NCBI GenBank assembly: GCA_964573895.1
Contig: CAZNLS010000035.1
Location: forward strand, 1 to 23,376
Source: CAZNLS01 sp964573895
GTDB taxonomy: Bacteria > Acidobacteriota > Aminicenantia > UBA2199
Length of the DNA stretch: 23,376 nucleotides
Direction: 5' to 3'
Below the pieces are notes generated by a model. It saw only the letters and a list, made by a program, of their open reading frames with translations, ran no database searches and was not told the origin of the DNA. The position numbers and the translations under genes were made by a program. The number at the start of each line of letters is the position of its first letter. Position 1 is the stretch's first letter. Positions 15,428 to 22,562 of this stretch are shown here, in pieces.

Positions 15428-16145
15428 AATACTTGCAATTGGTGCTCATCCGGATGATTGTGAAATATTTATGGGTGGCACTCTTCTTTTCCTTCGTGAC
15501 AGGTCTTTTGGGGTGAGTCTGTGCAGTCTCACAATGGGTGAAGCCGGAACTTACGGAAACAGAGATATCCGGATAGCTGAAATGGCAAAGGCAGCAGCAC
15601 TTCTCGGAATTAAGGAGAGAATACCGTTTAATATGGGAGATGGAAAACTTGAGAACAGTGAAGATAACAGGCTTCAGGTCATTGAAGTAATAAGGAAACT
15701 AAGACCCGAAATAGTTTTCTCCTTTGCTCCCGGTGATCATCGTCATCCCGATCATACACAATGCGGAAAAATTGTCAGGGAGAGCTGCTTTCTTTCCGGT
15801 TTGGAAAAGATTGAAACGGATTCGGAACCCTTCAGGCCATCTGCATTTATAGGATTTCCGGAACTTGTAATTACAAAAAAACCTGATTTTATTTTTGATA
15901 TAACAGAATATAGAGAAAGAAAAATAGAGTTGATAAGATGTTACGGTACGCAGGTCACTGCTGAAAATGAGAGCGGGAAGGGATCGAAAACATTGATCCG
16001 CTCAGACGATTTCTGGAGGATCCTTAATTCAAGGGATGTTCAGGCCGGTGCTGCTGCAGGAATAAAATATGGTGAGCCTTTCTATTCCGAAGCCCCGCCA
16101 AAGATTTCAGATCCGGTTAAGGCATTTTTTAAGGAGCTTAAATGA
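15420..16145 (+). CDS. bshB1: Bacillithiol deacetylase BshB1
   Basis: Zinc-dependent deacetylase that removes acetate from N-acetylglucosaminyl malate, the second step of bacillithiol synthesis; cytoplasmic. It belongs to the LmbE/PIG-L family: GAHPDD (H10, D12, D13) and HRHPDH (H109, H112) provide the zinc ligands and base, and LTMGEAGTYGNRDIRIAEMAKAA and the late YGTQV segment are the BshB1-type signatures. At 241 residues it has the normal length. Its ATG sits inside the end of bshC (eight-base overlap) and its stop overlaps the bshA start (ATGA), so the three enzymes are translated as a coupled unit. Nothing in the active site looks altered. Confidence 0.95.
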   Translation: MGEILAIGAHPDDCEIFMGGTLLFLRDRSFGVSLCSLTMGEAGTYGNRDIRIAEMAKAAALLGIKERIPFNMGDGKLENSEDNRLQVIEVIRKLRPEIVFSFAPGDHRHPDHTQCGKIVRESCFLSGLEKIETDSEPFRPSAFIGFPELVITKKPDFIFDITEYRERKIELIRCYGTQVTAENESGKGSKTLIRSDDFWRILNSRDVQAGAAAGIKYGEPFYSEAPPKISDPVKAFFKELK

Positions 16146-17254
16146 ATATTGCAATATTAAGTTATCACCGGGTTGGAGGTTCAGGTATAGTTGCATATGA
16201 GATAGGGCGTGCAATGGCCGAAGAGAGGGGTCATAAAGTTCACTTTATAGGACTGGAGCCTCCATTCAGGTTGAAAACCAATTTAAACGGTTCAATGAGT
16301 TTTCATAAGGTATATGTTAAAGAGTACCCTGTTTTTGATTTCCAGCCTTATTCGCTTGCACTTGCCTCACAGCTTGCGGAGATTATTGAAGAGCATTGGA
16401 TAGATGTTGTTCACAGTCATTATGCACTGCCGCATGCGGTTTCTGCAATTCTTGCGAGGGAAATATCGAAAAAAAAGGTGAAATGTGTAACAACTCTTCA
16501 CGGTACCGATATAACAGTTGTGGGAGCACACCCTACAATGAAAAATATTACCAGATATGCAATTGAGAACAGTGATGTTGTTACTGCTGTCTCCGAGAGT
16601 CTTAAAAAAGATACAATTGAAACATTCGGTGTCAGCAAACATAAGATAAAATGTATTTACAATTTCATTAACAGAGAACATTTCAATCCGGAGCTGGGGA
16701 TGGACTCTTCGGAAAAACGGGGGAAAAAGATCCTGATGCATGTTTCTAATCTCAGGCCTGTTAAAATGCCGCTGGATGTGATCAAAATATTTGAGAAGGT
16801 TCATGCCGGATTTAAAGGAGAGACGGAACTTTGGGTTATCGGTGAAGGCCCGATGAAATTTGAGATGATATCTCTGGCAGAAAAACTGAAGATCAGAAAA
16901 AATGTCAGATTCATGGGAATATGTTCCAGTCTGGGATCAATGATAGCATCTTCGGACCTGATGCTTGTTCCCAGCCAAAAAGAGTCATTTGGACTCTCTG
17001 CACTTGAAGCCATGGCGTCCGGTGTACCAGTAATCGCAAGCAGGGTAGGCGGCCTCCCCGAAGTCGTAGATGACGGAGTCAGTGGTTACCTCTTTGATCT
17101 CGGAGATGTCAATGAAGCGGCCAATAAATGTCTTCAGCTATTAAATGATCCGGGTCTCTATGAAGAACTTTCCAAAGGTGCGATAAGGAGTGCGGCTGAA
17201 AAATTTTCAATGGAAAAAATGATCGATCGGTATGAGGAAGCCTACAGAAATTAA
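16142..17254 (+). CDS. bshA: N-acetyl-alpha-D-glucosaminyl L-malate synthase BshA
   Basis: GT4-family glycosyltransferase making GlcNAc-malate from UDP-GlcNAc and L-malate, the first step of bacillithiol synthesis; cytoplasmic. The N-terminal Rossmann domain has the donor/acceptor loop GGSGIVAYE (12-20), FQPYSLALASQL, VVHSHYALPHA and TLHGTDITVVG (118-128), all strongly BshA-like. The C-terminal domain has HVSNLRPVK and the E-x7-E nucleotide-sugar motif E281-SFGLSAL-E289, then ASGVPVIASRVGGLPEVV. At 370 residues it is full length. It overlaps bshB1 by four bases and precedes the ABC genes by eight bases, so the order is last-step, middle-step, first-step enzyme, then transporter. Confidence 0.95.
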   Translation: MNIAILSYHRVGGSGIVAYEIGRAMAEERGHKVHFIGLEPPFRLKTNLNGSMSFHKVYVKEYPVFDFQPYSLALASQLAEIIEEHWIDVVHSHYALPHAVSAILAREISKKKVKCVTTLHGTDITVVGAHPTMKNITRYAIENSDVVTAVSESLKKDTIETFGVSKHKIKCIYNFINREHFNPELGMDSSEKRGKKILMHVSNLRPVKMPLDVIKIFEKVHAGFKGETELWVIGEGPMKFEMISLAEKLKIRKNVRFMGICSSLGSMIASSDLMLVPSQKESFGLSALEAMASGVPVIASRVGGLPEVVDDGVSGYLFDLGDVNEAANKCLQLLNDPGLYEELSKGAIRSAAEKFSMEKMIDRYEEAYRN

Positions 17255-17262
17255 TTTAGGAA

Positions 17263-19032
17263 ATGAAAAAATTAAAAAAGTCCGGATTGGCAGGAATTAC
17301 TGATCTTAAACCTCTTTTGCCCTATATTAAAGAGAATGTTTATATGCTTTCTCTCGGGTTCCTGTTTATATTCATACAGAATTTCGGATTAGTCAGGATA
17401 CCGCTTCTGATGAAAAAAATGCTCGATGAGATTGTCGGGCTGAACAGGATTGAAATCATTACTGACCTTTCAATCCGGATCTTAATTTTCACTTCGATTG
17501 TTGCAGTTTCATTGTATCTGATGAGGAAAATAATAATTGGTATTTCCAGAAAGATAGAATACAGGATAAGGAACAAACTATTTTCAAAACTCATGTCGTT
17601 TGAGTATGATTTTTTTTTGAAGAATGAGACAGGAGATCTTTCGTCAAGACTCACTAATGACTTAAATGATGTCAGAACTCTTTTAGGGCCCGGAATAATG
17701 TATATTCCCAATTCTGTAAGCAGGATAATAATATTTCTTCCTGTACTTGCTGCGCTTAATTTTTCTCTTATTCTTAAGATTATTCCTTTTTTTATAATAT
17801 TGGTAGCATTAACTCTCAAAATAATCCCTGCGCTTCGGCCCAAGTTTAAAAAAATCCAGGAAACAACAGCTGAAATAAATAATATGGTCTGGCAGACTGT
17901 TTCCGGGATTTCGTTGATCAAACAGAACACGCTTGAAAAGATTGAGACTGAAAGGTTTGGAAATCTGAACAGATTGTACATAAATGTCCAGATGGCAATG
18001 GTAAAGCTTCGCAGTATAATCCGACCACTTTTCATATTCCTGTTTTCGATAATTGAGATCGTCATTCTCTATTTTGGCGGCAAATCGGTTATTGCGGGCA
18101 CAATGTCTATCGGAGAACTCCTGCAGTTTAATATCATGGTGTCTGCATTAACTTTTCCTATCCTCTCTTTGGGATGGATCATGTCTATGTTCCAACTGGG
18201 TATAAGTGCCATGGGAAGGATCAACATGATAATAAAAAGGGATTCACTTGTTCCGCATGGGAAGAAAGAACTCAAAGGCAAATTCGGCAATATTGAAGCA
18301 AAACAGCTTGACTTCAAATATCCCGGGAATGAGAAGAAAACTCTGAAGAATATTAGTCTAAATGTGAAAAAGGGAAGTGTGATTGGAATAACCGGTCCGG
18401 TTGGGAGTGGTAAATCTACTTTACTGGATATAATATCCGGACTCCTTATTGTTGATGAGGGGCAGGTTTTTTTTAATGGTATGGATATGAAAAACATCAG
18501 AAACGGATCTGTTTCGGTATCTTTGTCAGTTGTACCGCAAAATCCGTTCTTGTTTTCAGGTACAGTAAAAGAAAACATCGGTATATCTCTTGTTAATCCC
18601 GATACAGATACGGTGAAGAGAGCTGCTGAGGTAGCTTCTATTGAAAAAGAAATTGAATCATTTCCGGAGGGTTATGATCAGCTGATTGGAGAAAGAGGGA
18701 TTTCTCTATCGGGGGGACAGCGCCAGAGAATTGCTATTGCACGGGCAGTATGCAAACCGTCACCACTGCTTCTTCTTGATGATCCTCTTTCGAGTGTAGA
18801 TTCGGAAACAGAATCAAGGATCATTCAAAATCTGAAAATGTTAAGCAATGGGGCCGGATCTGAATTCGAAACCGTGATCCTGGTCTCCCACAGGATTTCG
18901 GCTTTAAAAAACTGTGACAGGATATATGTCCTGGATTCAGGGTCTTTTAAGGAATCCGGGACTCATAAAGAACTTATCAAAAATGGGAAATACTATTATA
19001 GGATGTCGGAAATCCAAAAATTGGCTGAATGA
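17263..19032 (+). CDS. ABC exporter half-transporter, subunit A (degenerate ATP site)
   Basis: 589-residue inner-membrane half-transporter of the type IV (MDR/LmrCD-like) exporter group. Six membrane helices lie in residues about 25-310, the NBD in 340-580. Walker A is GPVGSGKS (K384), the Q-loop is VVPQNPFLF, the signature is LSGGQ (482-486), and the H-switch is H543. Walker B reads LLLLDD: D507 stands where the catalytic glutamate should be. That is the hallmark of the degenerate-site subunit of heterodimeric exporters such as TM287/288. It follows bshA by eight bases and overlaps subunit B by four, so the pair is co-expressed with bacillithiol synthesis. Ribosome site is a weak AGGAA. Substrate unknown; a thiol or thiol conjugate is suggested only by context. 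Confidence 0.92.
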   Translation: MKKLKKSGLAGITDLKPLLPYIKENVYMLSLGFLFIFIQNFGLVRIPLLMKKMLDEIVGLNRIEIITDLSIRILIFTSIVAVSLYLMRKIIIGISRKIEYRIRNKLFSKLMSFEYDFFLKNETGDLSSRLTNDLNDVRTLLGPGIMYIPNSVSRIIIFLPVLAALNFSLILKIIPFFIILVALTLKIIPALRPKFKKIQETTAEINNMVWQTVSGISLIKQNTLEKIETERFGNLNRLYINVQMAMVKLRSIIRPLFIFLFSIIEIVILYFGGKSVIAGTMSIGELLQFNIMVSALTFPILSLGWIMSMFQLGISAMGRINMIIKRDSLVPHGKKELKGKFGNIEAKQLDFKYPGNEKKTLKNISLNVKKGSVIGITGPVGSGKSTLLDIISGLLIVDEGQVFFNGMDMKNIRNGSVSVSLSVVPQNPFLFSGTVKENIGISLVNPDTDTVKRAAEVASIEKEIESFPEGYDQLIGERGISLSGGQRQRIAIARAVCKPSPLLLLDDPLSSVDSETESRIIQNLKMLSNGAGSEFETVILVSHRISALKNCDRIYVLDSGSFKESGTHKELIKNGKYYYRMSEIQKLAE

Positions 19033-20792
19033 TGAAAGAAAAAATAGGAGTAAAAAATCTTGATATGACCCTGATGAAACGATTGTTCCCCTATATTTCA
19101 AATTTCAGGGGTTTGCTGGGAATGAGTTTATTTCTTCTCATTATTTTTAATTTATCAACTGTTATTCAGCCTTATCTTGTTAAAATCGGGATTGACAATA
19201 ACATTTTAAAAAGTGATATAGAGGGACTGTTAAAAACTTCAATACTTTTGCTTGCAGCAGTAATTTCAGGTTTGAGTGCAAATTTTTTCTTTAATTATCT
19301 CGTTCAGCTGCTGGGTCAGAAAATCCTGATGAAACTAAGGATGGATCTATTCGGAAAAGTCCTTAGGCTGGACAAGGCCTATTTTGACAGGACACCGGTG
19401 GGAAAGACTCTCACAAATATTACAAATGATGTGGAAGCTATCAGGGCATTTGTCTCGGAAGGAGTCGTGACTGTTTTCAGTGAGTTACTGAAAGTTGTTT
19501 TTATTATGACTGCAATGTTTATTATCAATTTTCGTCTGGCTTTGCTCACAATTGTGTCAATACCTGTTTTTGTCGGCGGAACGATTGCTTTCAGAAACAG
19601 CATCAGGAAAGGATTTGCCGGTGTCCGGAAAGCGAATTCCGGAATAAATATTTCACTTGTCGAAACAATTTCGGGAATCAGGGAGATATTTCTCCTCGGG
19701 ATCAGAAAGAAGAGGATAGAAGATTTTGAGATTTCAAATAAAAAGTATCTCGAAGCTTATTTAAAAGTTATCAATGCCTATTCGCTCTATTTTCCCATAA
19801 TTGAAGTAGTTTCGAATCTGAGTATGATCGTAGTTTTTTTATATTCTCATTTTATCATTGGTGTTAATGTGAGGGTCGGGGAAATATTTGCATTTTTTTC
19901 ATATATTAATATGTTCTTCAGGCCCCTGAGGGAACTGGCTGAAAAATTCAATATGTTTCAGTCTGCAATGGCTGCCTCAGAGCGGGCATTTACTCTTCTG
20001 GATGAGAAAATTGAGATTAAGAACAACTCAAATGCTCTATTGCCTGGTAAAAATATCATTGGAGATATCGAATTTAAAAATGTGAGTTTCAGCTATAACT
20101 CCAGAGAAGAAGTTTTAAAGAATATTTCATTTAAAATTAAATCCGGTGAGAAGGTTGCTTTAATCGGAGACACGGGAAGCGGAAAAACAACAATAATAAA
20201 CCTGCTTAACCGGACTTATGATATAGTAAAAGGTGAAATTCTAATTGATGGAAAAAATATTAAAAATTACAGTGTTGAATATCTGAGAGAAAATATAGGT
20301 GTTGTTCCACAGGAGCCGTTTTTCTTTAATGGCAGTGTGTCTGAAAACCTGGTGCTTTTCAGGAATAATATTGAAAACAGTAAAATTACCGAAGCTTCAA
20401 AAAGAGTTCATCTTCACAATGCAATTGAAAAATTTGAAAATAAATATGATGAAAATATATTTCAGGAAGGAAAAAAACTTTCCTCAGGTCAGAGGCAGCT
20501 TGTTAGTTTTGCAAGAGCACTTATTAAAGATGCTCAGATTATAATTCTCGATGAGGCGACTTCCAATATTGATTCGGAGACAGAAAAATATATTGAAGCT
20601 GCAACAAGGGAAATATTGTCAGATAAAACTTCGCTAATTATTGCCCACAGACTTTCAACTATTAAAATGTGTGACAGAATACTGGTTCTAAAAAAGGGAA
20701 TGCTCACTGAAACGGGAGATCACAAAACCTTAATGAAAAAGAGAGGAGTATACTACAAACTCTACAAAATTCAGTCATTTTTACTGAGTTGA
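19029..20792 (+). CDS. ABC exporter half-transporter, subunit B (consensus catalytic glutamate)
   Basis: 587-residue partner of subunit A. Six membrane helices lie in about residues 25-315; the NBD starts near 345. Walker A is GDTGSGKT (K386), the Q-loop VVPQEPFFF, Walker B IIILDE with catalytic E509, and the H-switch H540. Its signature is LSSGQ (484-488) rather than LSGGQ. In the heterodimer this altered signature would face subunit A's ATP site, which already lacks the glutamate, so both defects fall in one site while the other stays consensus. This is the expected pattern for LmrCD/TM287-288-type exporters. It is the last gene of the bsh operon; its ATG lies in the ATGA overlap with subunit A. 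An AT-rich gap with the promoter of the next gene follows. Confidence 0.92.
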   Translation: MMKEKIGVKNLDMTLMKRLFPYISNFRGLLGMSLFLLIIFNLSTVIQPYLVKIGIDNNILKSDIEGLLKTSILLLAAVISGLSANFFFNYLVQLLGQKILMKLRMDLFGKVLRLDKAYFDRTPVGKTLTNITNDVEAIRAFVSEGVVTVFSELLKVVFIMTAMFIINFRLALLTIVSIPVFVGGTIAFRNSIRKGFAGVRKANSGINISLVETISGIREIFLLGIRKKRIEDFEISNKKYLEAYLKVINAYSLYFPIIEVVSNLSMIVVFLYSHFIIGVNVRVGEIFAFFSYINMFFRPLRELAEKFNMFQSAMAASERAFTLLDEKIEIKNNSNALLPGKNIIGDIEFKNVSFSYNSREEVLKNISFKIKSGEKVALIGDTGSGKTTIINLLNRTYDIVKGEILIDGKNIKNYSVEYLRENIGVVPQEPFFFNGSVSENLVLFRNNIENSKITEASKRVHLHNAIEKFENKYDENIFQEGKKLSSGQRQLVSFARALIKDAQIIILDEATSNIDSETEKYIEAATREILSDKTSLIIAHRLSTIKMCDRILVLKKGMLTETGDHKTLMKKRGVYYKLYKIQSFLLS

Positions 20793-20819
20793 ATAATATT
20801 TATAAAAAGTAAAAAATAT

Positions 20820-20847
20820 TTGAAAAAAGTATTTTCAATGCTATAAT
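20820..20847 (+). promoter_or_regulatory. Promoter of the Ig/PKD-repeat envelope protein gene
   Basis: TTGAAA (20820-20825), a 16-base spacer and a perfect TATAAT (20842-20847), about 30 bases upstream of a strong AGGAGG ribosome site (20875-20880) and the ATG at 20884. The combination suggests a well-expressed gene. Confidence 0.6.
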
Positions 20848-20883
20848 TCCATTAATGATTAAACTTTATTTTTAGGAGGATTA

Positions 20884-22368
20884 ATGAAATTTAGACTTAA
20901 GACGGTTTTAATTATTTCAGTTCTGATCCTCTTTTCACTCTATGTAACGGCTGATGAAGCTGCAAAACTCACTACGGTGGGGCAGCATTCCCTTATGAGC
21001 CTTAAGAGGGGAAAGAAGATTGAAAGTGTGGACCAGTTAAAAACACTTGTTGAACAGAATGCCCAGCGTATCCAGGATGGTCTGGCAATGGTAAACGCCG
21101 GTTTTCTCTATGAACCGATTCTTACTTATGTGAAAAATGGAAATGTTAAGGAAAGAACTCTAAAAATCGGTGACCCGATTGCCTGGATGCTGTTCTACTC
21201 CGGTGGAAAAGTTAAAGAAAAATCCAATCTGGTCTGGGCCGGTAAATCGGACCTGGATGTATTCTGCCTTCCGATCGAAAAAGATTGTAAAATCTACAGG
21301 GTTGTTATTCCGAAGGCTTGTGGAAATGTCGCTCTTGCAAATACTTTAGATGCACCTCCGACATGTTCCGTTAAGGTATCACCTGCAATTGTAAATCCGG
21401 GAGGCGATGTAACAGTCGATGTTTCCGGAACAAAATGTGCCGGGGAAGTTGACGTTGAAGTCTATTTCGAAGGCAACAAGATATCATCAAAAAAACTTAT
21501 GGTATCGAATCCTGTTTGGAAAACGAGTTTTAAAGATCCCGGTAATTATGAATTAAAAGTGAAGATGCAGAAAGCAGACGGTTCATACACAGATTCCAAA
21601 TGTTCTGCAAAACTGTATGTGAACTTTCCTCCGGTTTGTAACCTGAAAGTTACTCCTGAAAAGGGAATGGTTGGAAAAAATGTGACATTTGATGCGTCAG
21701 GATCTACCGATAAGGATGGGAAAATTGCAAAAGCAATGTTCTCAGTCGTAAGGGTCAAGACCAATAAAGAAGTTGCCGCTAATACGGTCTCTTCCGAACC
21801 TTTCATCTGGAAGAAGAAATTCAATAAGGCAGGGGATTACAAGGTGTCTTTGAAAGTTTCAGATGATCATGATGCTGTTTCTGCAAATGACTGCAGTTTT
21901 GATCTTAAAATTGCAAAGAGATTTTATCTCCTGGCAGAAGGCGGCCCCGGACTTGCTAAAGGAACATACACTGTTGTTGCTTTTGCCAGATTCGGCGGTC
22001 TCTATTACCTGATTCCTGAAAAACTGAGTGCTCTCGCATCTTTTGGAGTCGGAATTCCTTTCTCCGGCAATCCTTTTAAAACTCATTTCATGGCCAATTT
22101 TATGTTGAATGGTCATTTTGATGATTTCTTTGCAGGAGCCGGCATTGGATTCAGCTCCAAGGTAAGGGAAGCAACATTAGAAGACGGTGTGATGCTTCCT
22201 CCGTGGAAATCGGACTTTGATCTGGTTTTTAACCTTGGATATAATGTGATGGAGACAACATCCGGCGGGATTGGTTCTGTTTTTGCAGAACTAAGAGTTC
22301 CCATCAAGGATGGATTGACTTTCAAACACTATCACGAGATTCTCTTCGGATTCCGTTATCTTTTTTAG
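20884..22368 (+). CDS. Exported envelope protein: unknown N-domain, two Ig/PKD-like repeats, C-terminal barrel
   Basis: 494-residue protein I do not recognise as a named family. Residues 1-23 are a signal peptide ending near VTA-DE. Residues 24-156 form a domain with three cysteines (C128, C135, C146) around FCLPIEKDCKIYRVVIPKAC. Two tandem beta-sandwich repeats follow, about 158-247 and 249-343; each opens PP-x-C-x-x-KV-x-P and closes with a cysteine (C161/C240 and C252/C337), suggesting one disulfide per repeat. The second has the PKD-like FDASGSTDKDGKI and AGDYKVSLKVSD. Residues about 345-494 alternate aromatic and small residues and end in FGFRYLF, as in small outer-membrane barrels. It therefore probably sits in the outer membrane with the repeats exposed. 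Ribosome site AGGAGG is ideal; a strong terminator follows, so it is monocistronic. Confidence 0.8.
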   Translation: MKFRLKTVLIISVLILFSLYVTADEAAKLTTVGQHSLMSLKRGKKIESVDQLKTLVEQNAQRIQDGLAMVNAGFLYEPILTYVKNGNVKERTLKIGDPIAWMLFYSGGKVKEKSNLVWAGKSDLDVFCLPIEKDCKIYRVVIPKACGNVALANTLDAPPTCSVKVSPAIVNPGGDVTVDVSGTKCAGEVDVEVYFEGNKISSKKLMVSNPVWKTSFKDPGNYELKVKMQKADGSYTDSKCSAKLYVNFPPVCNLKVTPEKGMVGKNVTFDASGSTDKDGKIAKAMFSVVRVKTNKEVAANTVSSEPFIWKKKFNKAGDYKVSLKVSDDHDAVSANDCSFDLKIAKRFYLLAEGGPGLAKGTYTVVAFARFGGLYYLIPEKLSALASFGVGIPFSGNPFKTHFMANFMLNGHFDDFFAGAGIGFSSKVREATLEDGVMLPPWKSDFDLVFNLGYNVMETTSGGIGSVFAELRVPIKDGLTFKHYHEILFGFRYLF

Positions 22369-22399
22369 AAAAAGAACTGAATTAACTTTTTAAATATCA

Positions 22400-22424
22400 G
22401 GGCGGCCTTCAGGGCCGCCCTTAT
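22400..22424 (+). terminator. Rho-independent terminator after the envelope protein gene
   Basis: GGGCGGCC (22400-22407), loop TTCAG, GGCCGCCC (22413-22420), then TTATTT. Eight perfect GC pairs and a short T-rich tail, 31 bases after the stop codon at 22368. Confidence 0.85.
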
Positions 22425-22502
22425 TTCCGTAATTCAAAATTCTCAATTTTTAATTAAATTTTGCTCCGGCAATAACCTTTAGAATTTAAAATTAATTTCT
22501 TG

Positions 22503-22531
22503 TTGACATCGGGTTTAAATGATACTATACT
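22503..22531 (+). promoter_or_regulatory. Consensus sigma-70 promoter of the DnaE-type polymerase gene
   Basis: TTGACA (22503-22508), exactly 17 bases, then TATACT (22526-22531). The predicted start is near 22538, leaving a leader of about 25 bases with AGAGG (22553-22557) five bases before the GTG. A promoter this close to consensus usually needs a repressor, and a candidate operator overlaps the start. Confidence 0.75.
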
Positions 22532-22535
22532 AAAA

Positions 22536-22552
22536 GCGAACAAAAGGCGAAC
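22536..22552. promoter_or_regulatory. Candidate LexA (SOS) operator, direct repeat GAAC-N7-GAAC
   Basis: GCGAAC occurs twice, at 22536-22541 and 22547-22552, with an 11-base period, giving GAAC-N7-GAAC (GTTC-N7-GTTC on the other strand). This is the established form of the alphaproteobacterial LexA box. It covers the predicted transcription start, an ideal repressor position. The repeat is seen directly; LexA binding in this organism is inferred. Confidence 0.55.
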
Positions 22553-22562
22553 AGAGGTAAAA

